This document shows, piece after piece, positions 27,964 through 35,917 of a stretch of 64,000 bases of DNA (position 1 is its first letter; every line of letters begins with the position of its first letter). Source of the DNA: Lentzea albida (GTDB lineage Bacteria > Actinomycetota > Actinomycetes > Mycobacteriales > Pseudonocardiaceae); the NCBI RefSeq assembly GCF_900111005.1, contig NZ_FOFV01000004.1:62001-126000 (forward strand), given 5' to 3'. Under the pieces are notes generated by a model. It ran no database searches and had not been told where the DNA came from. It saw only the letters and a list, made by a program, of their open reading frames with translations. Position numbers and translations under genes: made by a program.

Positions 27964-29003
27964 AACCTGCGGTAGTCGCGCGGCGAGAACCTCGGGGCTC
28001 GCCGCGGCCGCCGCAACCCCGCCGCTTCCAGGTACATGACGGCGCGGTGGCGTTGCGGCTGATACGGCTCCAGCAACTCCATCATCGCGTCGTCATCGCC
28101 CGGCGTGCCGGTCAACGCCCACGTGACGTTCTTCGCCACGTGGTAGTCGCCGACGCTCACGGCGTCCGGGTCGCCCCAGGCTCGTTGCGCGACCTCGGCG
28201 GACGTCCACACGCCGATGCCGGGCACCTTCTCCAGCAGCTCGCGGCTGCGCATCTCGGCGGCCTTCTCCAGCCGGTGCGCGACCTGCGCGGCGTTGATCA
28301 GCGTTCGTCTTCTCGCTCCGTCGAGCCCGCACTGGTGCCATTCCCAGTCCTGCAGGCCCAGCAACCGTTGCGGCGTCGGGGGAACCTTCAGCGGCTTCGG
28401 GCCGGGAGCGCTCTCACCGAACCGGCGGCCGAGCTCGCGCCACGTCCGGAAGGCCTCCACACCGGTGACCTTCTGCTCCAGGATCGAGGCGAACAGCAGG
28501 TCCCAGACGCGGTTCGTGGCACCGAGCCGCAGCCCGGGCCGTTGCCTGCGCGCCTCGGCGATCACGGGGTGGTGGGCGACGAACTCGTCCACCGTGTCGT
28601 CCGCGCCGAGCAGGGCGGGCAGGCCGTCGAGCAGCCACGGCCCGCCCTCACCCCACGCCTCGGCGAGCACCTCGCCGGTCGTCCTGGTGATGTGCACCGT
28701 GCCGGGACCGCACGGCGTGTTCGCCGCGAACCAGACGCCGTCCTCCGTGCTGAAGGACGGGTCGCCCGGTCCGCGGCGCAGCCTGCCGAGCACCGCGCCC
28801 AGGTCGAGTGGGAACGGTGGAGTCCAGGCTCTGCTAGTGGCGCGGCTCGAAACGTTGCCGAGCGAATTCGTGGTCAGACGGGCGCAGCGCGGTGCCGCCC
28901 CCGCGTCCTCGTACTGGTTGTACGGGGGCGTGGGGGCGGTGCCGCGCTGTGCCCTGCTGGGCGCGGATTCACCGTCCACGTTTTGAGTCACGCCACTAGG
29001 CAT
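27960..29003 (-). CDS. HhH-GPD DNA glycosylase, AlkA-like, with N-terminus overlapping a palindromic element
   Basis: The protein has a helix-hairpin-helix GPD core (LEKVPGIGVWTSAEVAQRAW, then AVSVGDYHVAKNV with the catalytic-type Asp) and FASILEQKVTGVEAFRTW upstream, as in AlkA-type 3-methyladenine glycosylases for base-excision repair. Recognisable homology begins at about RAWTPPFPLDLGAVL. The first 55 or so codons of this reading run through the 166-bp palindrome, so the true start is unclear. I gave the ATG at 29003; a GTG at 28991 is equally possible. Confidence 0.75.
   Translation of the reverse strand: MPSGVTQNVDGESAPSRAQRGTAPTPPYNQYEDAGAAPRCARLTTNSLGNVSSRATSRAWTPPFPLDLGAVLGRLRRGPGDPSFSTEDGVWFAANTPCGPGTVHITRTTGEVLAEAWGEGGPWLLDGLPALLGADDTVDEFVAHHPVIAEARRQRPGLRLGATNRVWDLLFASILEQKVTGVEAFRTWRELGRRFGESAPGPKPLKVPPTPQRLLGLQDWEWHQCGLDGARRRTLINAAQVAHRLEKAAEMRSRELLEKVPGIGVWTSAEVAQRAWGDPDAVSVGDYHVAKNVTWALTGTPGDDDAMMELLEPYQPQRHRAVMYLEAAGLRRPRRAPRFSPRDYRRF
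28834..28999. repeat. 166-bp palindromic element with CTAG ends (MITE-like)
   Basis: The stretch begins CTAGTGGCG and ends CGCCACTAG. Its two arms of about 80 nt are inverted copies. The central 35 bp (28880-28914 with 28920-28954, loop TGGTT) pair completely on the + strand if six G.U pairs are counted. The outer 22 nt match at 19 positions, and the part between is about 70% complementary. The left neighbour's coding homology begins next to one end, and the stop codon of the right neighbour (TAG) is formed by the terminal CTAG. It contains no transposase. Confidence 0.75.
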
Positions 29004-30063
29004 CCGTCGAGAAGCGCACGCCGGCCTCGGGCAGCACCACACCCGGCCAGACCCGCGCTCCCCCGATCAGCTCGCACCGCGCGCCGATCACCGCGGAGTC
29101 GCCGACCACGGCGTCCCTGAGAACCGCACCGGCCTGCACGAGCGCACCGGCACCCACGATCGAACGCTCCACCACGGCACCCTCACCAACAACGGCGCCG
29201 TCGAACAGAATCGCGCCATCGAGCACAGCACCTTCAGCGACCGTGCAGTTCGCACCGACCGTGCTGCCGCCCTTGACCGTGGCACCTTCGTGCACAGCAG
29301 AGCCTTCGAGCACCAAGTAGTCGCCAGGCTGTGCAACTGCGGCAGATGGAGCAACGCCGCGCACGAGGTCCGCGGACCCCTGCACGAACGCCTCCGGCTT
29401 GCCGAGGTCGAGCCAGTACGTGGCGTCCACGTGCCCCTGCAACCTCTTGCCCGCCTCGAGCAGCCCGGGGAACGTCTCGCGCTCCACCGACACCGGCCGC
29501 CCGGCGGGAATCGCGTCGATCACCTCACGCCGGAACACGTAACAACCGGCGTTGATCTGGTCCGTCGGCGGGTTCTCCGTCTTCTCCAGGAACGCCTGCA
29601 CGCGCCCCTCCTCGTCCGTCGGCACGCAGCCGAACGCACGCGGGTCCGCCACCTTCACCAGGTGCAGCGTCACGTCCGCCTCGTGCTCGCGGTGCGTGTC
29701 GACGATCCCCGTCAGGTCGACGCCCGACAGGATGTCGCCGTTGAACACCATCACATCGCGTTCACGCAGCTTGTCGGCCACGTTGCGAATCGCGCCCGCC
29801 GTGTCCAGCGGCACCTCTTCCACCACGTACTCGAGCTCCAGCCCGAGCCGCGACCCGTCCCCGAAGTACTCCTCGAACACCTCGGCCTTGTAACTGGTCC
29901 CGAGCACCACGTGCGTGATGCCGGCCTCCTTGATCCGAGACAGCAGGTGCGTCAAAAATGGCACCCCCGCCGTCGGGAGCATGGGCTTGGGGGCGGACAG
30001 GGTCAGCGGGCGAAGGCGGGTGCCCTTGCCCCCGACCAGCACCACAGCTTCGACGCCGTGCAC
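28996..30063 (-). CDS. Mannose-1-phosphate guanylyltransferase-type nucleotidyltransferase
   Basis: The 355-residue protein has the sugar-nucleotide pyrophosphorylase motif VLVGGKGTRLRPLT at the N-terminus, VMVFNGDILSGVDL near 105 and KTENPPTDQINAGCYVF. A C-terminal left-handed beta-helix of hexapeptide repeats follows (VGANCTVAEGAVLDGAILF). This matches actinobacterial GDP-mannose pyrophosphorylase (Rv3264c, named manB there); an RmlA- or GlmU-like specificity cannot be excluded by eye. The GTG has GGAGGA 6-9 nt upstream. Its stop lies in the palindromic element. Confidence 0.88.
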   Translation of the reverse strand: MHGVEAVVLVGGKGTRLRPLTLSAPKPMLPTAGVPFLTHLLSRIKEAGITHVVLGTSYKAEVFEEYFGDGSRLGLELEYVVEEVPLDTAGAIRNVADKLRERDVMVFNGDILSGVDLTGIVDTHREHEADVTLHLVKVADPRAFGCVPTDEEGRVQAFLEKTENPPTDQINAGCYVFRREVIDAIPAGRPVSVERETFPGLLEAGKRLQGHVDATYWLDLGKPEAFVQGSADLVRGVAPSAAVAQPGDYLVLEGSAVHEGATVKGGSTVGANCTVAEGAVLDGAILFDGAVVGEGAVVERSIVGAGALVQAGAVLRDAVVGDSAVIGARCELIGGARVWPGVVLPEAGVRFSTDA

Positions 30064-30164
30064 CTTTTTCCTCCTCCGCGTTACAGCGAGCCGTTCGACG
30101 GAATACTCTGACACGAAGCAGATCGTCATACGGGATCTGGTCCCGGCAAGGAGCTAAATCCGAC

Positions 30165-30539
30165 ATGGACCCCCGCGACCGGGCCGACGCCTTGCTCGCC
30201 CGCGCCCGCGCACGTGGGCGGAACATCGTGACGCCGGACAACATGACGTCCCCGATGGACGCCTCCGACACGCAGCAGATCCCTCGCGCGCTGGTCAACG
30301 CCGTGGACCCGCGCCGCGACCCGGACTCGACGATGATCCTGTCGCCCGCCCAGATGGGTCAGCAGCGACCGCACCAGGCGCCGGGCGCCCCCATGCCGAC
30401 GCAGCCGCTGCCCGCGCAGCAGGCGCCGGCGGACGACGCGGAGATCACACAGGTCGTGCAGCCGGGCCTGATCCCGACGGTGTCGCACCACCAGCAGAAG
30501 CGGAACACGCTGTCGCAGCGGCTCAGCGGCGACATGTGA
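30165..30539 (+). CDS. Uncharacterised low-complexity polar protein
   Basis: I do not recognise this 124-residue protein. It begins with an Arg/Ala helix (DPRDRADALLARARARGRNI) and continues as a Pro/Gln-rich, probably disordered chain ending SQRLSGDM. There is no signal peptide or membrane helix. The ATG has AAGGAG 11 nt upstream. It is divergent from the guanylyltransferase gene and followed by a strongly structured untranslated region. Confidence 0.65.
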   Translation: MDPRDRADALLARARARGRNIVTPDNMTSPMDASDTQQIPRALVNAVDPRRDPDSTMILSPAQMGQQRPHQAPGAPMPTQPLPAQQAPADDAEITQVVQPGLIPTVSHHQQKRNTLSQRLSGDM

Positions 30540-30627
30540 GTCGCGGCACGCGGGCGGGCGAAAGCCGGCCGCGAGCCATGATGCGCGTGCGAAGCCGAAG
30601 GCGAGCCGTCCTTGCCAAGAGGCCTGG

Positions 30628-30707
30628 GTGGGGTGGTTTCGTCACGAGTCGTGCCACAGCACTGATGTGGCACGAACTTGGTACGGCTCGTGGCGAAATC
30701 ACCCCAC
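30628..30707 (+). ncRNA. 80-nt structured hairpin downstream of the 30165 gene
   Basis: Positions 30628-30649 pair with 30686-30707 (22 bp including three G.U pairs). Inside, 30650-30657 pair with 30667-30674 (8 bp, 9-nt loop), leaving an 11-nt bulge. All non-Watson-Crick positions are G.U on the + strand and would be A.C on the other, which suggests selection for + strand RNA structure. It may be a 3'-end stabiliser, a terminator or a repeat copy. The rest of the 30540-30837 gap holds only the small hairpin at 30808. Confidence 0.5.
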
Positions 30708-30807
30708 GAACGCAACCGAACAACGCAACGCGCAGCCGCCGTGAGCAACAGACGTGCCATCAACCCGCGAGCGGCGCCGGCCTGGTTTTTGATCAGATCG
30801 GCGGGGT

Positions 30808-30824
30808 CTGGGGCGGAGCCCCAG
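30808..30824. terminator. Short GC hairpin at the end of wbbL
   Basis: CTGGGGC (30808-30814) pairs with GCCCCAG (30818-30824) around a 3-nt loop, 14 bp beyond the wbbL stop on the minus strand. It lies between convergent genes and could act in both directions. A short T-run (30785-30790) lies further out. Confidence 0.55.
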
Positions 30825-30837
30825 CCACCCAGCGAAC

Positions 30838-31698
30838 TCAGGACTTCCGGGTCACAGCCCACACCCGCAACGCCAACCCGGCCTTCAACACCGCCCGGAA
30901 CGGCGCCCACAACACCCCGGTGTACCGATCAGCCAGGTACCGGTAAGCACTCCGGTGGTGCTCCCGAAGCATCCGATCCGAAGACCGAGCCGTCGAGTGC
31001 CCGCCGATGTGGACCACCTCGGCCTCGGGCACGTAGACGTTCAACCACCCGGCAGCCCCGACCCGCTCCCCGAGGTCGACGTCCTCGAAGTACATGAAGT
31101 ACCGCTCGTCGAACCCCGAGACCGAGTCGAAGGCCTCGCGCCGCATCAGGAAGCACGACCCGGACAACCACCCGGCCGTCCGCTCCACCGGCTCGGTCTC
31201 CTGCCGGTACGCGCGGGTCCAGGGGTTCGACTTCCACACGGGGCCGAACACCGCGTGCCCGATCCCGCGCCCGATCGAGGGCAGCAGCCGGGCCGACGGG
31301 TAGACCTCACCGTTGGGCTCGCGGATCAGCGGGCCGAACATCCCGCCCCGCGGCCACCGCTCGGCGGCCGCGATCAACGCGTCGACGCTGCCGGGGGCGA
31401 ACTCGATGTCCGGGTTGGAGATCAGGACCCAGCCGATGTCGGGTCCCAGTGCCGCGACGCCGCGGTTGGCGCCGCCGCCGTAGCCGAGGTTGCCGCCGGT
31501 GGGGACGAACGTCACGTTCTCCCGCGCGGCCGCGAGCTCCTCCGGAACGCCGTCGGTGGACCCGTTGTCGGCGAGGATCACCTGCACCGGACGGGAGGTG
31601 GCCTTCTCGAGGGTGTCCACAAAGGGAGCCAGCGTCTCGCCCGGCGAGTACGTGACCGTCACGACACCAAGTCCGTCGCCGTAGTTCACGCGCGCCAC
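30838..31698 (-). CDS. wbbL: dTDP-rhamnosyltransferase of the WbbL type (GT2)
   Basis: The 286-residue GT2 protein reads GVVTVTYSPGETLAPFVDTL at the N-terminus, then ILADNGSTDGVPEEL and GWVLISNPDIEFAPG (the DXD-like region), with the acceptor-loop FDERYFMYFEDVDLGERV. In mycobacteria WbbL adds rhamnose to decaprenyl-pyrophosphate-GlcNAc, forming the arabinogalactan linker. The same role is inferred here from sequence and from position beside the rml genes (Rv3265c). A GTG at 31689 is an alternative start. Confidence 0.88.
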   Translation of the reverse strand: MARVNYGDGLGVVTVTYSPGETLAPFVDTLEKATSRPVQVILADNGSTDGVPEELAAARENVTFVPTGGNLGYGGGANRGVAALGPDIGWVLISNPDIEFAPGSVDALIAAAERWPRGGMFGPLIREPNGEVYPSARLLPSIGRGIGHAVFGPVWKSNPWTRAYRQETEPVERTAGWLSGSCFLMRREAFDSVSGFDERYFMYFEDVDLGERVGAAGWLNVYVPEAEVVHIGGHSTARSSDRMLREHHRSAYRYLADRYTGVLWAPFRAVLKAGLALRVWAVTRKS

Positions 31699-31736
31699 CC
31701 TAGCGCCGCCGCGCTCGGCCGACGGCGGCGCACCAG

Positions 31737-32885
31737 TCACCTGCGGCGGCGCACCAGTGCCGCTCGCTCGTAGGCCAGGCGGTGGCGGTCGGCGCTGACC
31801 GCCCACGAGAAGTCCTTGGCGCGCTGCTGACCCGAGGCGGCCAGGGCGGACCGGCGGGCCGGGTCGTCCAGGAGGTCCGCGATGGCCGCGGCGATGTCGC
31901 CGGCGCCCACGCCGCAGTACGCGACGGCCTCGCCGCCCACCTCCGGCAGTGAGAGGCGGCGGGTGGTGAGGACGCACGCGCCGCAGGCCATGGCTTCCAG
32001 CACGGGCAGGCCGAAGCCCTCGCCGAGCGACGGGTACGCGACCAGTTCGGCGCCGCCCAGGAAGCCCGCGAGCTGTTCGAACGGCAGGTAGCCCGCGCGG
32101 ATCACGCGGATGCGGTGCGGCACGGAGTCGAGCGCCCGTTCGACCTGGCTGTCCCAGCCCGGCTGGCCCGCGAGGACCAGGGCGGGCGGGTCGGAGCGGC
32201 CCACCATCGCCTGGGCGAAGCCGCGGATCAGCGCCGGGACGTTCTTGCGCGGTTCCAGGGCTCCCAGGAACGCGACGTAGGGCGTGTCCCCCAGCGCCAG
32301 CGTGCGGCGGACGGCCAGGACCTCGTCCGGTGACGGCGGGTGGAAGCGTTCGGTGTCCACGCCGTGCTGGGCGATGTGCAGGACGCGGCGTTCGGCACCG
32401 GCCACGCGGACCAGTTCGTCGGCGGTGGCCTGGGACGGGACCACGCACAGGTCCGCTCGCCGCAGCGACGCCCTCGTCCAGGCGCGGAAGAAACGGGCCT
32501 TCACCGAGGAGTGCAGCACCGGGTCGGTGAAGAACGTGGCGTCGTGCAGCGTCACGACCGAAGCGGCCTTGCCCGCCAACGGAAGCGTGTAGTGCGGGGA
32601 GTGCACGACGTCGACGCCGAGCGTCCGGATCAGGCGGGGCAGCGTCGTCTGCTCCCAGGCCAGGCGGGCCGTCCTGGTGGCGACGGCGTCCGCGGCCCTG
32701 ACCACGCGGGCGTTCGGGGCGATCTTGCTGAACAGCTCCTCGTCGCGCGGCTGGCAGACGACGGAGAGTCTGGATCCGTCGGCGTCGAGCGCGGCGACGA
32801 GCGAATCCACGTAACGGCCGACACCACCACGGTCTGCGGGGATCGCGGTGGCGTCGATCAGCACGCTGGGTTCGACATTGGCCAC
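31737..32885 (-). CDS. Glycosyltransferase family 4 (GT-B)
   Basis: The 382-residue protein begins VLIDATAIPADRGGVGRYVD and has the GT4 donor-site region LEPRKNVPALIRGFAQAM, then GEGFGLPVLEAMACGACVLT with the EX7E-type acidic residues. GT4 enzymes retain the anomeric configuration; donor and acceptor are unknown. The GTG start is divided from the next GT4 gene by 47 bp on the same strand, so the two probably form a unit with wbbL downstream. Confidence 0.88.
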   Translation of the reverse strand: MANVEPSVLIDATAIPADRGGVGRYVDSLVAALDADGSRLSVVCQPRDEELFSKIAPNARVVRAADAVATRTARLAWEQTTLPRLIRTLGVDVVHSPHYTLPLAGKAASVVTLHDATFFTDPVLHSSVKARFFRAWTRASLRRADLCVVPSQATADELVRVAGAERRVLHIAQHGVDTERFHPPSPDEVLAVRRTLALGDTPYVAFLGALEPRKNVPALIRGFAQAMVGRSDPPALVLAGQPGWDSQVERALDSVPHRIRVIRAGYLPFEQLAGFLGGAELVAYPSLGEGFGLPVLEAMACGACVLTTRRLSLPEVGGEAVAYCGVGAGDIAAAIADLLDDPARRSALAASGQQRAKDFSWAVSADRHRLAYERAALVRRRR

Positions 32886-32932
32886 GATCAGCTAGCGTAA
32901 TGTCATTTGCTTTTGCGTTTAGCGGGAATGCG

Positions 32933-33916
32933 CTAATCCGGCTGTACAGCGTGGGCGCCCCAGACACCCTGCGCTGTCTTTGCCCAGGTGAACTCACTCG
33001 CCCGTGTGATACCGGCCTCGACGGTGTGATGAGGATCGGCTATGACGGCCCTCAGTCCTTCCGTCAACGACGCCAGGTCGCCGCGCCGCACCACGGTCCC
33101 GGCGCCGCCCGCCACCTCGATCAGCGCCGGGTCGTCGGAGTGCACGACGGGGACGCCCGCGGCCATCGCCTCCAGCACCGGCAGCCCGAAACCCTCGGCC
33201 AGACTGGGTGCTGCCAGCACGGACGCCCCCGCCAGCACCGAGGCGAGCCGCGCGTCCGAGACCCTGCCGAGCAACGTCACGTGCGGCGCGCGCAGGTCGA
33301 CGCCGCCCCAGCCCTGCGGACCGACCACGACCAGCGGCACCTCCAGCCGTTCCGTCGCCCGCACCAGCAGGTCGAAACCCTTGCGCGGCTCCACGGTCCC
33401 GATGGCGAGCACGTACGAAGGGGGCAGATCGGTTGCGGGCGAACCGACCAGTCGCGTGACTCCGTTCGGCACGACGTGGATCGGAATTTCCACGTGCACA
33501 CAATTTGCCAATTGAGATGCCACGGCCTGTGTGGGGACCACCAGAGCGCGTGCTTCCCGGGCCGCCCTGGCGATCACCTTGCGGTGCCAGGCGACGCCGC
33601 GCGGGGTCAGCGTCTCCGGGTGCGTCCACGGCACCACGTCGTGCACGGTGACGACCGCGCCGGGCAACGGCGCGAGCGGCGTCGGGGCGTGCACGTGCCG
33701 GCCGAGCCTCGGCGGGAGACCGCGCTCCCACAACGCCACCAGCGCCCGGCGCGGCAGCCTGATCACGCGGTCGGCGTTCGCCGTCGCCGCCGTCACGACG
33801 GACCAGCCGTCCGGCGCGTTCTCCCTCAACGCGCGCAACAGCTCCGCCGTGTAGCGGCCGGTGCCGCCGGGGATCGGGGCGTTGAGTTGCTCGGTCAGCA
33901 CTACCAGCTCGGGCAC
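32933..33916 (-). CDS. Glycosyltransferase family 4 (GT-B)
   Basis: The 327-residue protein starts LVVLTEQLNAPIPGGTGRYT and shows VVTVHDVVPWTHPETL, VEPRKGFDLLVRATERL and AEGFGLPVLEAMAAGVPVVH. It belongs to the same GT4 group as its downstream neighbour but differs widely from it, so it is not a recent duplicate. The start is GTG. It is divergent from the GT2 gene at 33937 across only 20 bp. Confidence 0.88.
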   Translation of the reverse strand: MPELVVLTEQLNAPIPGGTGRYTAELLRALRENAPDGWSVVTAATANADRVIRLPRRALVALWERGLPPRLGRHVHAPTPLAPLPGAVVTVHDVVPWTHPETLTPRGVAWHRKVIARAAREARALVVPTQAVASQLANCVHVEIPIHVVPNGVTRLVGSPATDLPPSYVLAIGTVEPRKGFDLLVRATERLEVPLVVVGPQGWGGVDLRAPHVTLLGRVSDARLASVLAGASVLAAPSLAEGFGLPVLEAMAAGVPVVHSDDPALIEVAGGAGTVVRRGDLASLTEGLRAVIADPHHTVEAGITRASEFTWAKTAQGVWGAHAVQPD

Positions 33917-33936
33917 GTCGCGTACCGTCTCACGCC

Positions 33937-34851
33937 GTGTCGGCAGTCAGCACCGTGGTGGTCGTGACGTGGCGGGGCCGTGACCACATCACGGCGTGCC
34001 TGGACGCCCTCAGGGCCCAGAAGAGTCCACACAGGACGATCATCGTCGACAACGCGTCCGACGACGGCACGGCCGAGCTGATCAGCGCACACCCCGGTGG
34101 GCACGAGGTCGTGAGGCTCCCCCGCAATCGCGGTTACGCGGGCGGGCTCGCCGCCGTCCTCGACCGGGTCGACACCCCGTACGTCGCGTGGCTCAACGAC
34201 GACGCGGCACCGCACCCGTCGTGGCTCGCCGAGCTGGAGAGCGCTCTCGAAGCCGACCGGGACGCGGCCGCCGCCACCTCCTCGATCCTGCTCACGGACG
34301 GCTCCACGCAGTCCGTCGGCGTGGCGCTGACGGCGGACGGCCACGGCAGGGACGTCGTGCTCGCCGGGCGCGAGGTGTTCGGGTTCTGCGGTGGGGCGGC
34401 GCTCCTGCGGACGGCGGAGCTCAAGGCCGCGGGAGGCGTGCCGGCGAGTTTCTTCTGCTACTACGAGGACACCGACACGGCCTGGCGGCTGCGGCTGGCC
34501 GGGCACCGGGTGATCTCGGTCGGGCCGGCTCGGGTCCGGCACAAGCACGGCGCCACCACCCGGCCGGGTTCGGTGCTCTTCCACCGCTGGAACGAGCGCA
34601 ACCGGTTGCTGATGCTGCTGAGGTGCGCCCCCGCCGGGGTCGCGTTCGGCCAGCTCGCGCGGTTCCTGGCGATCACGGCGCTGCTGCCGCTGCGCAAGAA
34701 CGTCCCGGACGCCGCGAACTTCCGGCTCGGGTTGCGGGCGCGGGTGCTGGGCGAGGTGCTGCTCAGGCTGCCGGTGACGCTGGTGCAGCGGCTGCGGATC
34801 AGGGTCAAGACCTCGCGCAAGCAGGTGTGGCGGGACTGGGCGGGCAGATGA
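33937..34851 (+). CDS. Glycosyltransferase family 2
   Basis: The 304-residue GT2 protein reads STVVVVTWRGRDHITACLDA, VDNASDDGTAEL, WLNDDAAPHPSWLAELESAL (DXD region) and SFFCYYEDTDTAWRLRLAG. It resembles rhamnosyl- and galactosyl-type GT2 enzymes; the sugar is unknown. Its stop overlaps the next start in an ATGA, so it leads a coupled set of genes running to about 40 kb. Confidence 0.88.
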   Translation: MSAVSTVVVVTWRGRDHITACLDALRAQKSPHRTIIVDNASDDGTAELISAHPGGHEVVRLPRNRGYAGGLAAVLDRVDTPYVAWLNDDAAPHPSWLAELESALEADRDAAAATSSILLTDGSTQSVGVALTADGHGRDVVLAGREVFGFCGGAALLRTAELKAAGGVPASFFCYYEDTDTAWRLRLAGHRVISVGPARVRHKHGATTRPGSVLFHRWNERNRLLMLLRCAPAGVAFGQLARFLAITALLPLRKNVPDAANFRLGLRARVLGEVLLRLPVTLVQRLRIRVKTSRKQVWRDWAGR

Positions 34852-35366
34852 GAACGGCGTGGCTGTTGACGTTCGGCGGCCTCGCGGCGCTCGCGCTCGG
34901 CATCGGCGCGTCCATCACGCTCACCTACGGACTGGTGTTCGTCGCCCTGCTCGGCGGCCTCGCCTACGCCTTGGGCGTCAGCGGCCTGTCCCAGCGCAAG
35001 TGGATCGCGCTGCCCGCGTTCGTGCTCGGCCTCGTCACCCCGTTCCTGCTGCTGCACGGCGTCCACAGCGTGCTGGTGCACCGCACCGGGCAGGTCGAGC
35101 AGTGCACGGTCACCTCCGAGGACGAGCACCCGTTCGCCAAGTACCCCCGCGTCGACTACGTGCTGGCCTGCCCCAGCGGCGAGGTCGAGCTCGACCGGGA
35201 CTGGAACGACCGGCTGAAGACCGATCGGGCCCAGGTCGTGGTGGGTGCGCCCCTGCTGCCGCTGTGGGCGGACGACAGCCGGTGGAACCTCCTGGTGGTC
35301 ACAGGCGTCTCCGGAGCGATGATCCTCCTCGTTCCGGTCGCGCGGCTGCTCCGGCGGCAGCCGTGA
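34848..35366 (+). CDS. Small membrane protein with an extracytoplasmic domain, in the glycosyltransferase operon
   Basis: I do not recognise this 172-residue protein. It has two or three N-terminal helices (about 3-25, 26-45, 52-72), a roughly 65-residue soluble part with a Cys pair (VEQCTVTSEDEHPF, then YVLACPSGEVELD) and one C-terminal helix (about 145-165). The next gene encodes a protein of the same plan. Its start overlaps the GT2 stop and its stop overlaps the next start, so it is coupled on both sides. Confidence 0.75.
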   Translation: MRTAWLLTFGGLAALALGIGASITLTYGLVFVALLGGLAYALGVSGLSQRKWIALPAFVLGLVTPFLLLHGVHSVLVHRTGQVEQCTVTSEDEHPFAKYPRVDYVLACPSGEVELDRDWNDRLKTDRAQVVVGAPLLPLWADDSRWNLLVVTGVSGAMILLVPVARLLRRQP

Positions 35367-35914
35367 GGCGGCCAGCGCCACTCATCGTGATCGGGCTCGC
35401 CGCCGTCGCCGCCGCGGTCGTGCTGGGAGCCGTCGTGCCCGAGCAGTTCGAGCTCGCGGTGCTGTTGCCGTGCTGCCTGCTGTCGCTCGCGTTCGCGTGG
35501 GGCGTCGGCAAGCTCGGGCCGGCGTGGCTCGTGCTGCCCGCCTTCATGGTCGTGATCCCCGGCACGGCGGTGCTCGTCGGCGACGGTCACCGCGCGCTGA
35601 TGGACGTGCTCGCCACGCCCCAGACCTGCGCGGTCACGAGCGTCGAGGACGTGCCGGGGCCGGACAACCCGGTGTTCGCGCACCGCGTGACCTGCCCGGA
35701 CGGCGCCGAGCTGCGCATCGTCGTGCGGGGTGAGCAGGACAAGAAGGTGCAGCCGGGACCGGCCACCGTCCTGCGGCACCCGGTGATGCGGCCCCTGTTC
35801 GCCGAGCGCAACGACTGGTCCGGCGAGTGGGTGTTCGGGGTACCTCTTGCCGTCGTCTTGCTGTTGATCTGTGCAACCACACTGCGGGCGCGCAGAGTGA
35901 TGAGGCAGGCTTAG
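35363..35914 (+). CDS. Small membrane protein paralogous in plan to its upstream neighbour
   Basis: The 183-residue protein has two or three N-terminal helices (about 5-75), a soluble part with a Cys pair (PQTCAVTSVEDVPG, then HRVTCPDGAELRI) and a C-terminal helix (about 150-172). The C-T-V/A-T-S-E pattern is shared with the preceding gene, which suggests old tandem duplication. The GTG start overlaps the preceding stop (GTGA). The function is unknown; a partner of the flanking glycosyltransferases is inference. Confidence 0.75.
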   Translation: MRRPAPLIVIGLAAVAAAVVLGAVVPEQFELAVLLPCCLLSLAFAWGVGKLGPAWLVLPAFMVVIPGTAVLVGDGHRALMDVLATPQTCAVTSVEDVPGPDNPVFAHRVTCPDGAELRIVVRGEQDKKVQPGPATVLRHPVMRPLFAERNDWSGEWVFGVPLAVVLLLICATTLRARRVMRQA

Positions 35915-35917
35915 CGC

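Noticed and set aside
29004..29042. Longer N-terminus for the AlkA-like glycosylase from a GTG at 29042
   Set aside because: It lies inside the upstream guanylyltransferase coding region, has no ribosome-binding site, and homology only begins after the palindromic element.
28996..30063. Call as rmlA (glucose-1-phosphate thymidylyltransferase)
   Set aside because: The C-terminal hexapeptide helix, length and position next to wbbL fit the actinobacterial GDP-mannose pyrophosphorylase better than a short RmlA.
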